Of a stretch of DNA of 64,000 nucleotides, positions 34,001 to 44,665 are shown in pieces. Source of the DNA: Phytophthora hibernalis (taxonomy: Eukaryota; Oomycota; Peronosporomycetes; Peronosporales; Peronosporaceae); the NCBI GenBank assembly GCA_012656075.1, contig JAAKBF010000171.1, forward strand, positions 1,488,001 through 1,552,000, read 5' to 3'. The notes below the pieces were generated by a model. The model saw only the letters and a program-made list of their open reading frames with translations, was not told the DNA's origin and did no database searches. Numbering within the stretch: position 1 is the stretch's first letter; each line of letters begins with the position of its first letter. Position numbers and translations under genes: made by a program.

Positions 34001-35184
34001 TTACTTACGGTTTGCACCTTAATCTTCCTGGTAGAGGGCAGATAATATACTGCCCCCTTTTGCACCGCAGAAAAATAATAATAGATGTGAAGAAATATAA
34101 AAACTCCCATCCTGAGATTGAATGTGATTATACCCTTGTTTAGCAAGATGGCAAGCACTAATTAAATTACTCCACATTCCTTGTCAAACGCAATGTTCTT
34201 AATCCTTAGACCGATAGACTTATTGAAAGGACTTGCACCATGCATTTGTATTGAGCCAGTTAGAGCGGTTTCTGATGTGCTACCATGACCATACTCACAC
34301 CTATGACTCGAACCTTTGTGTAGCGACTTGAACCAGCATTTGTCTGGGCTTATTCTAAATTCAGCTCCTGTATCAACAATCCACAGAGCATCCGTAACTG
34401 TTACTCGACGTAACCAACTCAAATATGTACCATATCGTTTACGTACCGAGGTGTCGATTTCACCAAAGCTCTTCAAACAGCCTCCGTCGCCATCTTTCGA
34501 CTCCTCTTTCTCCGAACCTGAAAGGCTGAATTCCTCCTCCATCTCGACATCCGTTGGCGGTTCACGCGTCCTTTGTTTCTGGGTAGCGCGCTGCACCGTA
34601 GCAATGTTTTGTTGTTGCTAGGCGCTCACTTGAATGGTTGGGCATCCATGTTCGTACGGAAGAGCGGCCCACCGTCACGGTTTGGATCGCGGTCAGTCTT
34701 CAACCGCTCGCACTGAACGTTCTGGTGCCCCTTCTTGAAGCAGTAAAAGCACCCTTGGTCCTGAACTCCGCTGCTTCCGTCTTGCTTGCGCTTCTTAGAG
34801 TCGTAACCGCTCGCCGCGCGGTCACTTTTGACGTTGTTGATGCGCGTCACCGAGTCGCATCACCAGATCCGGTGATCATATCTTCTTGGACCTCCTGTCA
34901 CCGAATAGCTTGTTCAGCGCGATCTCCACCTTTTCTGCGCTGAAAGCATCCTCCGAAAGCTCAATCGACGACGCCCAGATTTCACTTGGAAGCTGCGCCA
35001 AAACTTGCACGCACATCATCGTCTCCGTCATCATCTCCTTTCCGAGGAGCTTCTTCGACTTCCGATTCATCTCGTTCCGCGCTTGGTTGAGCTGCGAGAA
35101 CAGAGTCATGGTGTCTTTCAATTCGAGCTTAGAATCCGATTCCAGCACACCTCCAGGTTCCTCACATCGATCAGTCCACTTCAA
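31079..35184 (-). mobile_element. Ty1/copia retrotransposon, nearly full coding region, degenerate
   Basis: Reading from 35184 leftward: Gag (DTMTLFSQLNQARNEMNRKS), a zinc knuckle CFYCFKKGHQNVQC (about 34760), protease (LWIVDTGAEF, active site DTGA, about 34390), integrase (RIRSDGGTKFVNQ and ENGSVERCHLTLMRQ, about 33560-33420), reverse transcriptase (HQMDVSTAFLNGELLEEIYM, about 32330, and ICVYVDDLTLAGSR, about 32080) and RNase H ending NTTDMVADALTKALPQEQF (about 31200). This Gag-PR-IN-RT-RH order defines Ty1/copia. At least six frame changes or stops break it and the Gag N-terminus is missing. hAT sequence begins 0.2 kb upstream. Not active. Confidence 0.85.
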
Positions 35185-35408
35185 AATGGCTCAAGCGCGC
35201 ACAACGATTCATGACAAAGTTCTACGGTAGACCACTGGGCTTACGTTCAATTTGAGCCACTAGGTGGAATTCGATGCAGGATTGCTTCGCCTCTCTTTTC
35301 GTGTTACAATCAGCTCTCCAAATGTTTCGTCGGCAGTACAAGGACGACGTTGATTTCCCGGCTAAATTAGTGTTTTGAGTGACGCTACCTTTTGAATTAA
35401 TTTGAAAC
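35185..35408. other. Junction between copia and hAT remnants
   Basis: No coding feature or LTR end identified. Confidence 0.4.
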
Positions 35409-36038
35409 GTGCAGAAGCGGTTATCGCGCCGCTGTCATACGCATTGTATTGACTGCAGCGTGATGAAAACACGGTCGGTGATGTGGTGCTGTCCTATGGT
35501 GATATTTATCTTGAATTTACCAAAGTCACCATCTATCGCGGTGAGCTCATCAAGTGTGTCGAGGAGGCCGCTCTTTATGCTTGATTATGCTCCGTATCCA
35601 TTGTATGCCGAACAGGCTCGGTTGCAACCGAGCACGGCTGTGTATGAAATAGGCGTGCTTCCCAAAATTGCAGTGTACTATTATCGCAGACTTTTTGCTA
35701 CCGAAGATTTAGGTACCATCAGAAGCGATATGTACAAGTGGATGAAAGGGACGTTTACTAGAGCTAAACACAGTGAGTTTGAGACTCCATGGAAATATTG
35801 GTAATACATGGCGGATGAAAGGGATGACAGCTTGCTTCCGAAGCTCGCAATGGCGGTATTGTCAATTGCAGTCAACACTGCAACATGCGAGCGGCTCTTC
35901 AGTGAGCTTAGTCTTATTCACAGTGCACTACGGAACAGGATGAAATCAGGTAAGGCACTCGATATTAATATAGTGGCAAAGCACGTACGTCAACGGGCTC
36001 AAATCAATTCGGCTCGAGACCTCAAGAAAAACTCTTGA
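35409..36038 (+). pseudogene. hAT transposase C-terminal fragment
   Basis: Frames 35409-35804 and 35808-36038 are the same frame, separated by one stop codon (TAA at 35802-35804). The second carries LLPKLAMAVLSIAVNTATCE then RLFSELSLIHSALRNRM, the hAT dimerisation block (here SIAVNTATCERLFS for the usual SxPASSxxxERxFS). The first carries ATEDLGTIRSDMYKWMKGTF. The N-terminal and catalytic parts are absent or unreadable upstream. A short acidic tail may continue to about 36430 in other frames. Inactive. Confidence 0.65.
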
Positions 36039-37559
36039 TATCTCCTGTGGAGCGAGAAATTCTTCTCGAAGAACAAAACACCGTGTTTACCCCATCACCT
36101 CAGCGACCTCAAGCTGTCGCCCACGAAGCCGAGGGAAGCGACGATGAAGATCCTGGAGATGGCCGCAACTCTGGAATGACGGGGGCCATATCTTGAAGAG
36201 GTGTTCGAAGTCGAAAAGCTTGACACGAGGTATGCTGCGACCGACACGCATTCGCTGAATTCTCTGAGCAAGATGGAGATCAGGACAATGAGTTCGAAGA
36301 AATTCCCGCTGCGGTTTTTCATGAATTCCCTCAAGAGAATGTGCCAAACTTTCCCCAGGAAGAAAAAGTGACAGTCTTTCGGGCCCCAAAAGCTCCACTG
36401 GCTGAGCTGTTCGATCAAGAATTCACTTTGAATCTCTAGATAAGACCTTCATAAAGCTTCTAGTGTCGTGTCAAATACGTTGTAAATGTTTGCTTTCTTG
36501 AGTGGATGGTATTCACGATGATAAATGATCGTTAGCAGGTGCAAGCAACAAATTGTTAAGCGCAACAGTGAAGACAGCATTGTTGCGACGCTCGAGAACT
36601 TTCCAGCAAGTTCATCTCTCTTCACAAATTGTACAAATAACCTCAAAGAGCAGAAGCCAATTTCCATGCGGCGTCGCTGCTGAAGCGCTTGTTCTACAAG
36701 CTAGCCTTCAATCACTTCAGCACTGAGTGATATTTGCCACTGTAGCACCCAGAACAAATTCAGCCAGCGCTCCTGTCCTCGCATCCTTGCTAAGTCTTTG
36801 GTCTGACAGGTCAGTCTTGATGATGCGGCAGGGTTGAACGAGATTGGAAGCTCCACTCTCGGAGGACCTTCCGCCTTGGTGGGGCTTGATGATCACGTAG
36901 CTTTTTCTCTGACGTGGGTTTCTTGTGCGAGAACTCGAGCGGTTCAATGCGCGATTACCACACGACGACCACGCGGCCCTCCTCAACATACCGCCGCAGA
37001 AGCTACTGCACGTAGTACTTGGCGGTCGTCTTGGTCTTGGTGTCACTCATCGCCATGCCGAAGTCCTTACCGATCGTGTCGTTTATGCTCTCAAGACAGT
37101 AGCAGTTTCCTCTCGTGCAATTTAAGTGGTTCCATTCGCGTCACCAAGCTTCACCTGTAGCGTGCATACCGAACGGCAAGATCTGATGTCGAAAATCCCC
37201 AGGAACATGCCATTCGCACCGTCACACATACGTGAGGACAGGTTCGTGAGCTCTAGGTCGCTGTCCTCAAACACGCGCTACGCCTCACAGTACGACGCTT
37301 CAAACCCATCAGCTCCTCGAATACAGCAGCGTCTGCAAATTGTGACTCGTGAACACGCGTTGCACACTTGCTGCAGGACGATTCGGCAGGATGCCACGTC
37401 GAGCGTTTGTTGAGCAGCTTCACCAAGCTCCTAACGGGGTAGCCCTAGCTTCCGCAGTAAAGCTAACGCTCACGCCGCTGCTGGAGTACGATAGCTGGTG
37501 TCGGTGTGGGCTCGGAGACTGTTAATGATCTATGATTTATTTAAAAACGCTTAATAAAA
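36039..37559. other. Unassigned coding-like debris
   Basis: Several protein-like pieces occur in different frames on the - strand between 37410 and 36717, for example SINDTIGKDFGMAMSDTKTK and LSKDARTGALAEFVLGATVA, with many stops. I recognise no family. They may be the remains of one host gene on the - strand. Confidence 0.35.
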
Positions 37560-38100
37560 GACTGGGCCGCAATCACGGAAAAGGCCGTACGTCACGGCCA
37601 AAAGCCAATCGGCCTGGACGGACTTTACCTTTTTGGCGGACTTTGCCAATCACTGGCCGCATGGTCCGTACGAAGGAGGTATGCTATCGCTTTGAAAATT
37701 GGTATGCTTGTTCACATAGATCTGAAACCATAGGTTACGAAGTTTCAAGTCGCAGGTGGTCAAATGCTTCGAAATGGCATGAAATGGTTTTTTATGCCCA
37801 AAATGGTTTTATATCGATTCATTTTATGTGCCAAATCCTTGTTTTATGCTGCATTTGCACACTTCTGATTGCGATACATGCAATTTCTTCACAGTTCTCG
37901 GGCACTTGTAGCTGTAGCTTCCAAAGGTCTTTCAGCAGCTTTTCATCGAGTCGGGCAGCAAAATGTAGTACTGTAGTATCAGAGGTTACGGTTATTACCT
38001 GCTGTTTTGCTTCAAGTGGTGGTTGTAGCTTGGACTATCGTTACCGTCTACTGCCAAATCTGATAGTATTGCTATACCTGATACAGCCGTTGTCCACGGA
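37560..38100 (+). repeat. Dispersed repeat, long copy
   Basis: The left half matches 47225-47570 and the right half matches 51229-51420, both inverted. Shared blocks: GAGGTATGCTATCGCTTTGA (left half) and TGATAGTATTGCTATACCTG (right half). No coding family recognised, although a 229-codon frame is open across it (37532-38221). Type of element unknown. Confidence 0.65.
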
Positions 38101-38141
38101 TGCTATCAGGTGTGCCAGGTTAATCTACATGTATTTAAAAA

Positions 38142-38578
38142 GGGAAAATTCCAAAGGGGGACTCAAATCGAAAAACATTGTCAAAGGGGACTCGATAATT
38201 AAAAAGCTAACGTTAGGATAGCTTTTACTCACTGAGAAATCGTCGCTGGACGGCACGCGATGTACGAGAAGAACGTTATTAATTACTTCGAAGTAGGACA
38301 GAGTTGATAGTACCTGATATTCCACGACACCAGCAGCGTCATGCTTATCCCCCTCTCCATCAGGTGCATGCCTCAGCGTACTTCGTCTAACAGGCCGGGA
38401 AAGGACCTGCCCGCACCGCATAATGCTCATCATCCCGTTTCATAGGTATCTCACGCCGTTGAGCGCGTGTCGTCCAGCGACGATTTCTCAGGCTGAGTAA
38501 AAACTATCCTAGCTTTTTAATTATCGAGTCCCCCTTTGAAAATGTATTTCGATTTGAGTCCCCCTTTGGAATTTTCCC
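38142..38578. mobile_element. Non-autonomous MULE, 437 bp
   Basis: Inverted ends start GGGAAAATTCCAAAGGGGGA (38142) and end in its complement at 38578. They match the terminal repeats of the MULE at 14929-17907. A 7-base direct repeat TTAAAAA flanks both ends (38135-38141 and 38579-38585), shorter than the expected 9. The interior (about 38220-38500) is unrelated to the transposase, so it would depend on a transposase in trans. Confidence 0.85.
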
Positions 38579-38614
38579 TTAAAAACATGAATGCAGGTTG
38601 ATGTGATGGCAAGA

Positions 38615-38628
38615 CTCAGTTGGATTTG
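38615..38628 (+). promoter_or_regulatory. Candidate initiator of the Crinkler gene
   Basis: CTCAGTTGGATTTG fits the oomycete initiator, 19-32 bases upstream of the ATG at 38647 and only 37 bases downstream of the MULE-derived element. Confidence 0.4.
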
Positions 38629-38646
38629 TTTGCTGCGGTTAGAATA

Positions 38647-39647
38647 ATGAAGTCGTTGGTGTGTCTAACAGTTGGAAGTGGGGAACTCGTCACTGTGAGG
38701 ATTGAGAGTTTCCTGAAAGTCGGAGATCTCATCAACCTGCTCAAGGAGAAGCATGCGTCCCTTATCCCGTGTACCTCGCTAGGAAGAAGGACGCTAGCGG
38801 GTGGCTAAAATCGAGCGACACGACCAAATTGGTGCAAGGCGTACAGCTCGATCAGAAGAAAATGGGCGTAGTATTTCGTCTAAGCAACACTGCGTTTGGC
38901 TCCCCAGAAGAAAACGACGCGGACGCTGAGGATGGTGTAATTCACGTCCTCGTGGCTGTTCCGGAAAATGGGGAGCCTGCACCCGTCTCGAACGAGCCGC
39001 ATCAACCACATCCGGCTCGGAAAAGAAGATGGGACCTGCTTAACGATCTTGTTGGCAGCAAGAGAGCGAAGAACGCCCCTGCTGAAGCCTCAACGGATTT
39101 TCCTTATGATGAAATTAACGAAATCGTACGAGCGGGATCCTACAAACAAACATCGAAACCCATTCCGGATGAAAACCTCGAAATGGTGCGTGAATACCTG
39201 GCAATTCTGACCAAAGCTTTCGGATTTACCTTGTGTGCGACCGAACGAAAGCACTTCATCCTTCCGGTGCTCGTCCGCGTGTGTTCTCTTTTCGATGGAG
39301 ACACCCAGATCCGAGATCAGGTGACAGTTTCTGGAGATCGCGTCCACGGAGAAGTGACTTTCGATTTTGTCATTGAACGCGGCAGTAAGCGCGTGTGTGT
39401 TCTCGAGGCGAAGCGAGATAATTTCCGGCAGGGTCTTGCTCAAGCTTTCGTCGGAGGCGAAGCACTCATGGATGTCGAAGGGTTGACTCAGGTTTACAGC
39501 ATCGTCACAAACTTCGTGGAATGGTATTTTTCAAGATGTGTGGATGAAAAAATTGAAAGAGATGTGGTGATGATGGCATCGAATAATCCTGGTGCTTTGA
39601 AATCCATTACTGAGAAGATTTACGCCATGCTCTCGGAAGATGAATAA
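38647..39647 (+). CDS. Crinkler (CRN) effector with a nuclease-fold C-terminal domain, one frame change
   Basis: CRNs are secreted or translocated oomycete effectors that act in the host cell, usually the nucleus. From the ATG at 38647 there is a ubiquitin-like header (LVCLTVGSGELVTVRIESFL). Then come a LYLAR-type translocation motif (VYLARKKD, about 38769), a WL motif (SGWLKSS) and the closing motif GVIHVLVAVPENG (about 38935-38970). The C-terminal domain has a helix (EMVREYLAILTKAFGF) and a restriction-nuclease-like core: Asp at 39363 (VTFDFVIE), then Glu 39405 and Lys 39411 in VCVLEAK, fitting D-(x)n-E-x-K. The reading frame changes near 38765-38772, between header and LYLAR, equivalent to one missing base. 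No signal peptide is evident, as is common in CRNs. It may be a pseudogene or a sequence error. Confidence 0.8.
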
Positions 39648-40505
39648 CTCTTCGTTTTCTGCAGCTGTACAACCAATGTGCAGCGAGAGCGTAAATTCCT
39701 TGATATGTGCATCAGTTTAACCTTTTTGAACACGTGTGTTTACATACCGCCAGCATCTTTACACGAGCATGTATGCATCTACCGCGCGGAATATAGCAAC
39801 TGTGGGGGAAATAGCCAACGAAATGAACAATGGTCTCCTCGCGTCGTGCTAGGATCTCAAGGCTTAGACTGGTGTTGTTGACACAGCCAGGTAAAACATC
39901 GCCTGGTTCTGCTGTAGCGAACAGAGTGATTCAGGAACACAACACCTACTCTAGACTACTAACCAAATGCAGCATGCTTGGTTATGCAGCTTAGATCCTT
40001 TTGCGTATTCCCGCCAACATTGCTGCATCAAACCCGACCGAACAAGAGAATAGAGCGATACGACTGATGCAGTAGTTGAGGATAGCAACGAGCGGGGCAG
40101 TGTAGTGTACTTCAAGTACTACAGACAAAGGTCACGATGAAGGTGTACTCAAAGCAGTGGTTATTCAAAGATGAGGGTTTGCTGTTTACTGGAAGTACGT
40201 CTTATACGACGATGTCCTCACTAGATTTCCTGCTATCAAGAAACTTTAGTGCGTCGAAGGCTTCTGACATCTCGCCACAAATGAGTCTTCACTGGGAGGC
40301 AAAGTAGCATTGGGCAAGAGCGGAGGTGGATATTGAGCGTGGAAAAATAAAGAATAAAAACTAACTTTCACGCGATGTGCCATACTCTCGAGCTCTGTTC
40401 GCTAGCTGCTCAATAGATCCACACAATGCTGCTGGCAGTAGCCGCGAGCAAATAACAAGGAACTTCGCGATCAGCCCCACTTCACTCGATCGGCTACAGA
40501 CGACT
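39648..40505. other. Intergenic, no recognisable gene
   Basis: Space between the CRN and the phosphagen kinase (tail to tail). No family recognised. Confidence 0.45.
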
Positions 40506-42860
40506 TCAATGTGCGTGAGGAGTGACGCCCACAGATGCCAGCACCTCCTCGTAGGACTTGCCGCCCTCCAGCTCTTTCTCCAGTTCGATGAGCTTTCCGA
40601 CGCCGTCAATCATCGTCTGGACGAGTTCCACCTCCGACTTGCCGATTCGGGCCTTGTTGGAAATATCCCACATGCCGCCCACGGCAGCCGAGTGCTCACC
40701 CGCAGAGCCACGAGGCTGCAGTCCGAACGGAGCGCATATGGCCTCAAGTGCATGCGGATCGGCGCCCAGCTTCTCCAACTTGACGAACATACTCGCACGA
40801 AGCCCCGTGCCTAAGTTGGACGGGCACGTGCCGATGAATCCGTGGTGTTCGTTGTGCATGAAGCCGTAGCCGTTGGCCTTGATGCTCTCCTCCACGGCCG
40901 TCACCGCCTTGACCCACCTGGCAAACACCTCGACGATGTTTCCGTCGCTCTGCATCGAGATCACTCGCATGTGGTCCTCTTCGTTGCACCACACCAAGAA
41001 CGTCTTCTGGTCGTTGTGGAAAATGCCACGACCGCTAGGCCAGTCGCGGGCAGCACCGGCACCAGTCAGAAGGGTCCCCCTCCAGGTTTCTGGAAAAGGA
41101 AGTGGTCCTGCTGGAGCTGATCTTCCTCCTCCTTCGTCATGCTGCTCAGCGGGTAGTACTTGCCTTTGAGCTCTTCGCTCAGCGCTGAAAGCGCCGTAGC
41201 CACAAGGTTTTCAACCTCCAGTCGTTCGGCACGCGTTGTTCCGGGCGGCAAGCTCAGTCCGCGAATATTGCGTCCGGCGCGCACACGAGTCGACTGCACG
41301 TAGGCGTTGTCGATCTTGTCGGCGTTCGCCAGCTTGGACACGTCCATATCCGTGTGGTGCTTGTCCTCGGGCTTGAATCCGTGCCAGCCCTCGATAACCG
41401 GGTCGTACAGCTCCTTGAACACTTCGTAGCATTCCTCGTCGCCGGCGACGACACCCACCCCAAGTGGGCATTGTCGATACCCGTTTGGATCGCCTGGTCC
41501 AGCGTGTACCCCTTGCTGGAGTGTTTGTCCTTCAACTTGTCATACAGTTCCTTGCTCAGATGTTTAGCCATGAGGCTGCGGTGCTTGGGCGTAAACACGG
41601 GGTAGTTGTCCTCGCGCGACGGCAACACGGCGATACTCGTCTGAGACGCCACAAGAGGCGCCCCAGAGTCAATCACCACGGGAGTGGCAGCTTCCGTCGG
41701 GATCAGAGCGTCAATGGACTCTCCAGCCACGAGCTTTTGCTCCATGGCAATCAACAAGGCGATGCCGTTGATCATGGTCTGCACCAGCTCCGCTTCCGAG
41801 TGGCCAATGCGTTGCTTGTTGCTCACGTCATAGACACCTCCAACGGACGCTGAGTGTTCGCCTGCTGTACCTCGCGGCTGCAAGTGCAAGAGTGCGCAAA
41901 TCTTCTCGAATCGAGCAACGTCCTCCGTCAACTTGGGCAACTTGACCATGACACTGGCACGCAGACCCGTGCCCAAATTGGACGGACAGGTGCCGATAAA
42001 GCCCAAATGCTCGTTGTACATGAACTCTTTTCCCTGGGCTTTGATACTCTCCTCGACGCTCTTGATGGCGCGGCAGAAGCGCTCGAACACGGCGCCCACG
42101 TCGCCGCCGTCCTGCATGCTGATGACGCGCATATGGTCCTCCTCGTTGCACCAGACCAGGAACGTCTTGTCGTTGTTGTGGAAGATCCCGCGCGCCGCCG
42201 GCCGGTCGCGCGCGGCGCCCGCAGCTTCCAGCAACGTGCCGCCGCCCGGTTTCTGGAAGAGAAAATGGTCCACAATCAACTGCTGTTCGTCATCGGGGAC
42301 ATCTCCGACAGTTTATAGAATTTGCCGGACAAGTCACCGCTCATGGCACCCAGCGCCGACTGCAGCAAGTTCATGACGTCCTTGCGGTGCGCGCGAGACG
42401 TGGCGGGCGGCAGCGGCAGTCCGCGGATGTTGCGTCCCGCACGGATGCGCGTGGAGATGACGAACTCGTCCGGCAACTTGCCGTTCGTCACGTGGGATGG
42501 GTCCATGTCGCATTTGTGGTGGTCGTCAGGTTTGTAGCCATGCCAGCCCTCGATCACCGGATCGAAGAGCGGCTTGAAGAGCTCGTAGCACTCCTCGTCG
42601 CCGGCGGTTACGCCCACGCCCAGGTGCGGGTTGTCCACGCCCGTCTGGATGGCGCGCTCCAAGGTGTAGCCCGTGGACGTGTGCACCTCCTTGAGCTGCG
42701 AGTAGATCTCGCGCGTCAGGTGCTTGGCCATGAGCGAGCGGTGCGCCGGCGTGAACTGCGGGTAGCCCGTGATCTTGGCGTCGGTGAGCTGCGCCGACGA
42801 GAGCTTCTGCGCCAGCTTGTTGGGCGACACGGCAGGCGCGGTGGCGGCGTCTTCGGCCAT
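40506..42860 (-). CDS. Two-domain phosphagen (guanidino) kinase, taurocyamine/arginine-kinase type, three frame changes
   Basis: Transfers phosphate between ATP and a guanidino compound, buffering cellular ATP. Two complete kinase domains lie in tandem. Domain 1 (about 42800-41640) has PQFTPAHRSLMAKHLTREIY, STRIRAGRNIRGLPLPPATS and GTCPSNLGTGLRASV (reactive Cys codon 41986-41988). Domain 2 (about 41620-40506) has PVFTPKHRSLMAKHLSKELY, STRVRAGRNIRGLSLPPGTT and GTCPSNLGTGLRAS (Cys codon 40824-40826), ending SVGVTPHAH. Frame changes fall at runs of G/C on the + strand: 42295-42298, 41458-41461 and 41076-41080; one added base in each restores family sequence. Start chosen at 42860 (MAEDAATAPAV). 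An in-frame upstream ATG at 43016 adds 52 basic residues that could be a mitochondrial leader. A taurocyamine kinase is known from Phytophthora; the substrate here is inferred. Confidence 0.88.
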
Positions 42861-43016
42861 GGTGGAGAGACTTGGGTGCTGGAGACTTGTGCAGCTTGGA
42901 GCTCCGACTGCAGAATGGCGTGACCTGAGGGCGTTTTGCAGCCAGGAAGATCGCAACGCGAGCCGACGCGGCGATTCGAGGTGGCGGTTCAGATGGCTAC
43001 CTCCAGATGGCTTCAT

Positions 43017-43909
43017 TCAGGTGCGCAAGTTGCCTTTTAGATGCTTTCTAAAGCGGGCGTCTTCCGAGTTTACCGCCATGTGCGCTAGCGTCAGAGTTAC
43101 CGGCTGAGTTTGTTGGCTGCGTCCATTTTGGTCGCTAGCGGTGCTGCCCAAAATCTGGGCCCAACAATAGCCGCACAGGTGCGTGCTATTCTTCACCACA
43201 TCTTACCCAAACAGAGCCTTGTCCACTTTATACAGCAACGTTTCTCGTTTAAACTGGGGCATACAGTAACATGATTGTTTTACATTTTGTAAGTGCTGTG
43301 TTGATAGCGCTGTTTCGTGTTCTGCGAATACAACGAACCGAGCTTTTCCTTTGCTGCAACACAATTTCTGTCCCATGGTCAGGTACATTTACTCGAGCTC
43401 AGGCACCAGAAGCCAGTCGTCATCAACGCTGCCACCCGACGGAGGCGTGAAGTCCACGCGAGTCAAGTTGGCAGAGACATTTACCGTTGACGTCGATTAG
43501 TACTCACCGTCACGAGGGGACCAGCTAGCAGTTCCCGACCGCTCCGACCCATTCCCGACTTTGAGGACGAACGAGTCGCCGTGGCCCGTGTACACGCGTC
43601 TCCGATGCTAGCGCAGAAATGAACCTTGTACTATTAAACGCATTGACAGCAGTGTCGGTGTATCCCCTGGAACTCGAGAGGAGGTAACGGGCGGGTTGGA
43701 GCTGTTCGAGTTCGGTGAGTGTGAGGTTTTGAAGCGGTTTGGTAATTAAGTGGAAGCAACGACGGACGATCATGGTGATTCAAACCTGTAAGAACGACGG
43801 GACGCAGGATGCGGAGGTGGAGAGAAGGCCGAAGCAACCAAAGCTGAGTTTTACGAGAAGGTGATTAACCGGATCTGCTTCGCTCCCTCGAAGAAAATAT
43901 AGCGACGCC
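43017..43909. other. Intergenic, no recognisable gene
   Basis: Upstream of the kinase. Short frames (43203-43388, 43525-43837) match no family. Confidence 0.45.
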
Positions 43910-44583
43910 ATGACCCCGAGGAATTTTGGTTCACCGAAGGAGAGTAGTAGTCACTATCACGAAGCAGGTCTGAGCGTGGTTTCGCTAATAGGTCTGGCCA
44001 GTACTTCGTTGATCGGTTCGTCCTGGCATGACCTTGCCATCACGGCCCCGCAGGATGGCTGCTATCTCTATCGCACCACCTCCGCGGAGCCCTTCTGGTA
44101 GGCCGACACGGCCTGGAAGCTCACGCACCGACTGAACAAGACATCGATAGACTATTATCTGCGTACCCCAGCCGAGGAGCCCTGCTCGGCCGGGGTACGC
44201 AGATAATAGTCTATCCTCTCCGCGTACAATGGTGCCACGCACCCCACCTTCTATGGGACCTGCCGTACAACAACTCCGACACAACGCGCCCGAGTGAAGC
44301 GTACTTCGAGGTGATCGACTGGACTGCCGACTTGGCTGCGAGCTACGGCATCCTTCTCGCTCTTGTCCCTGCCTGGGGCAATTGGGTCAGTGGTGCGTGG
44401 CATGGAATAAAGGAGTCGCTGTTTAACGAGTCGACTGCATACCAGTGGGGCAACTACCTCGGTGAACGCTATCCAGGACTACCGAAGCTTCTCGGCGGTG
44501 ACACCAATTGCGTTTCTGCTGCGATGATATCGTACGCTGCCAATCCTGTTAGAACCCTGCCCTCGGGCGGGTTCGCACTATAA
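43910..44583 (+). pseudogene. DUF4038-like glycosidase (GH140/apiosidase-like), broken
   Basis: DUF4038 proteins are glycosidase-like TIM barrels, some acting on apiose-containing pectin. The reading gives ITAPQDGCYLYRTTSAEPFW, an in-frame TAG at about 44099, then ADTAWKLTHRLNKTSIDYYL (family pattern DTAWELFHRLxxxDxxYYL). After a fold-back palindrome (44146-44215) it resumes in another frame: FEVIDWTADLAASYGILLAL, VPAWGNWVSG and YLGERYPGLPKLLGGDTNCV (family pattern YLxxRYxxxPNIIWxxGGD). The stretch between DYYL and FEVIDW that should hold about 50 residues is replaced by the palindrome, and the C-terminal part is missing after 44583. The first ATG of the open frame is at 43910. A hydrophobic stretch (LSVVSLIGLASTSLIG) lies near the start. 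Confidence 0.6.
44146..44215. repeat. 70-bp fold-back palindrome in the pseudogene
   Basis: 31-base arms (44146-44176 and 44185-44215) match with one mismatch around an 8-base loop. The left arm is the DYYLRT codons plus following sequence; the right arm is its inverted copy. Confidence 0.92.
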
Positions 44584-44665
44584 GCGCACTTGTTAACGAC
44601 GCAGCAAAAGAGAGTGGGATTGAGCTTTCCTCTGCCTCAGCTAGCCAGCTTGACCTCAACATATA

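Noticed and set aside
37532..38221. 229-codon + frame
   Set aside because: Coincides with a non-coding dispersed repeat and runs into the terminal repeat of the short MULE.
41854..42376. + strand frames of 147-178 codons across the phosphagen kinase
   Set aside because: Shadows of a clearly identified two-domain kinase on the other strand.
43985..44284. - strand frame MCRSCCTAGPIEGGVRGTI...
   Set aside because: Antisense to the DUF4038-like pseudogene and created partly by the palindrome.
44283..44583. NPP1/NLP-type necrosis protein
   Set aside because: The YGILLALVPAWGNW and GERYP..LLGGD blocks suit DUF4038, and the NLP heptapeptide GHRHDWE is absent.
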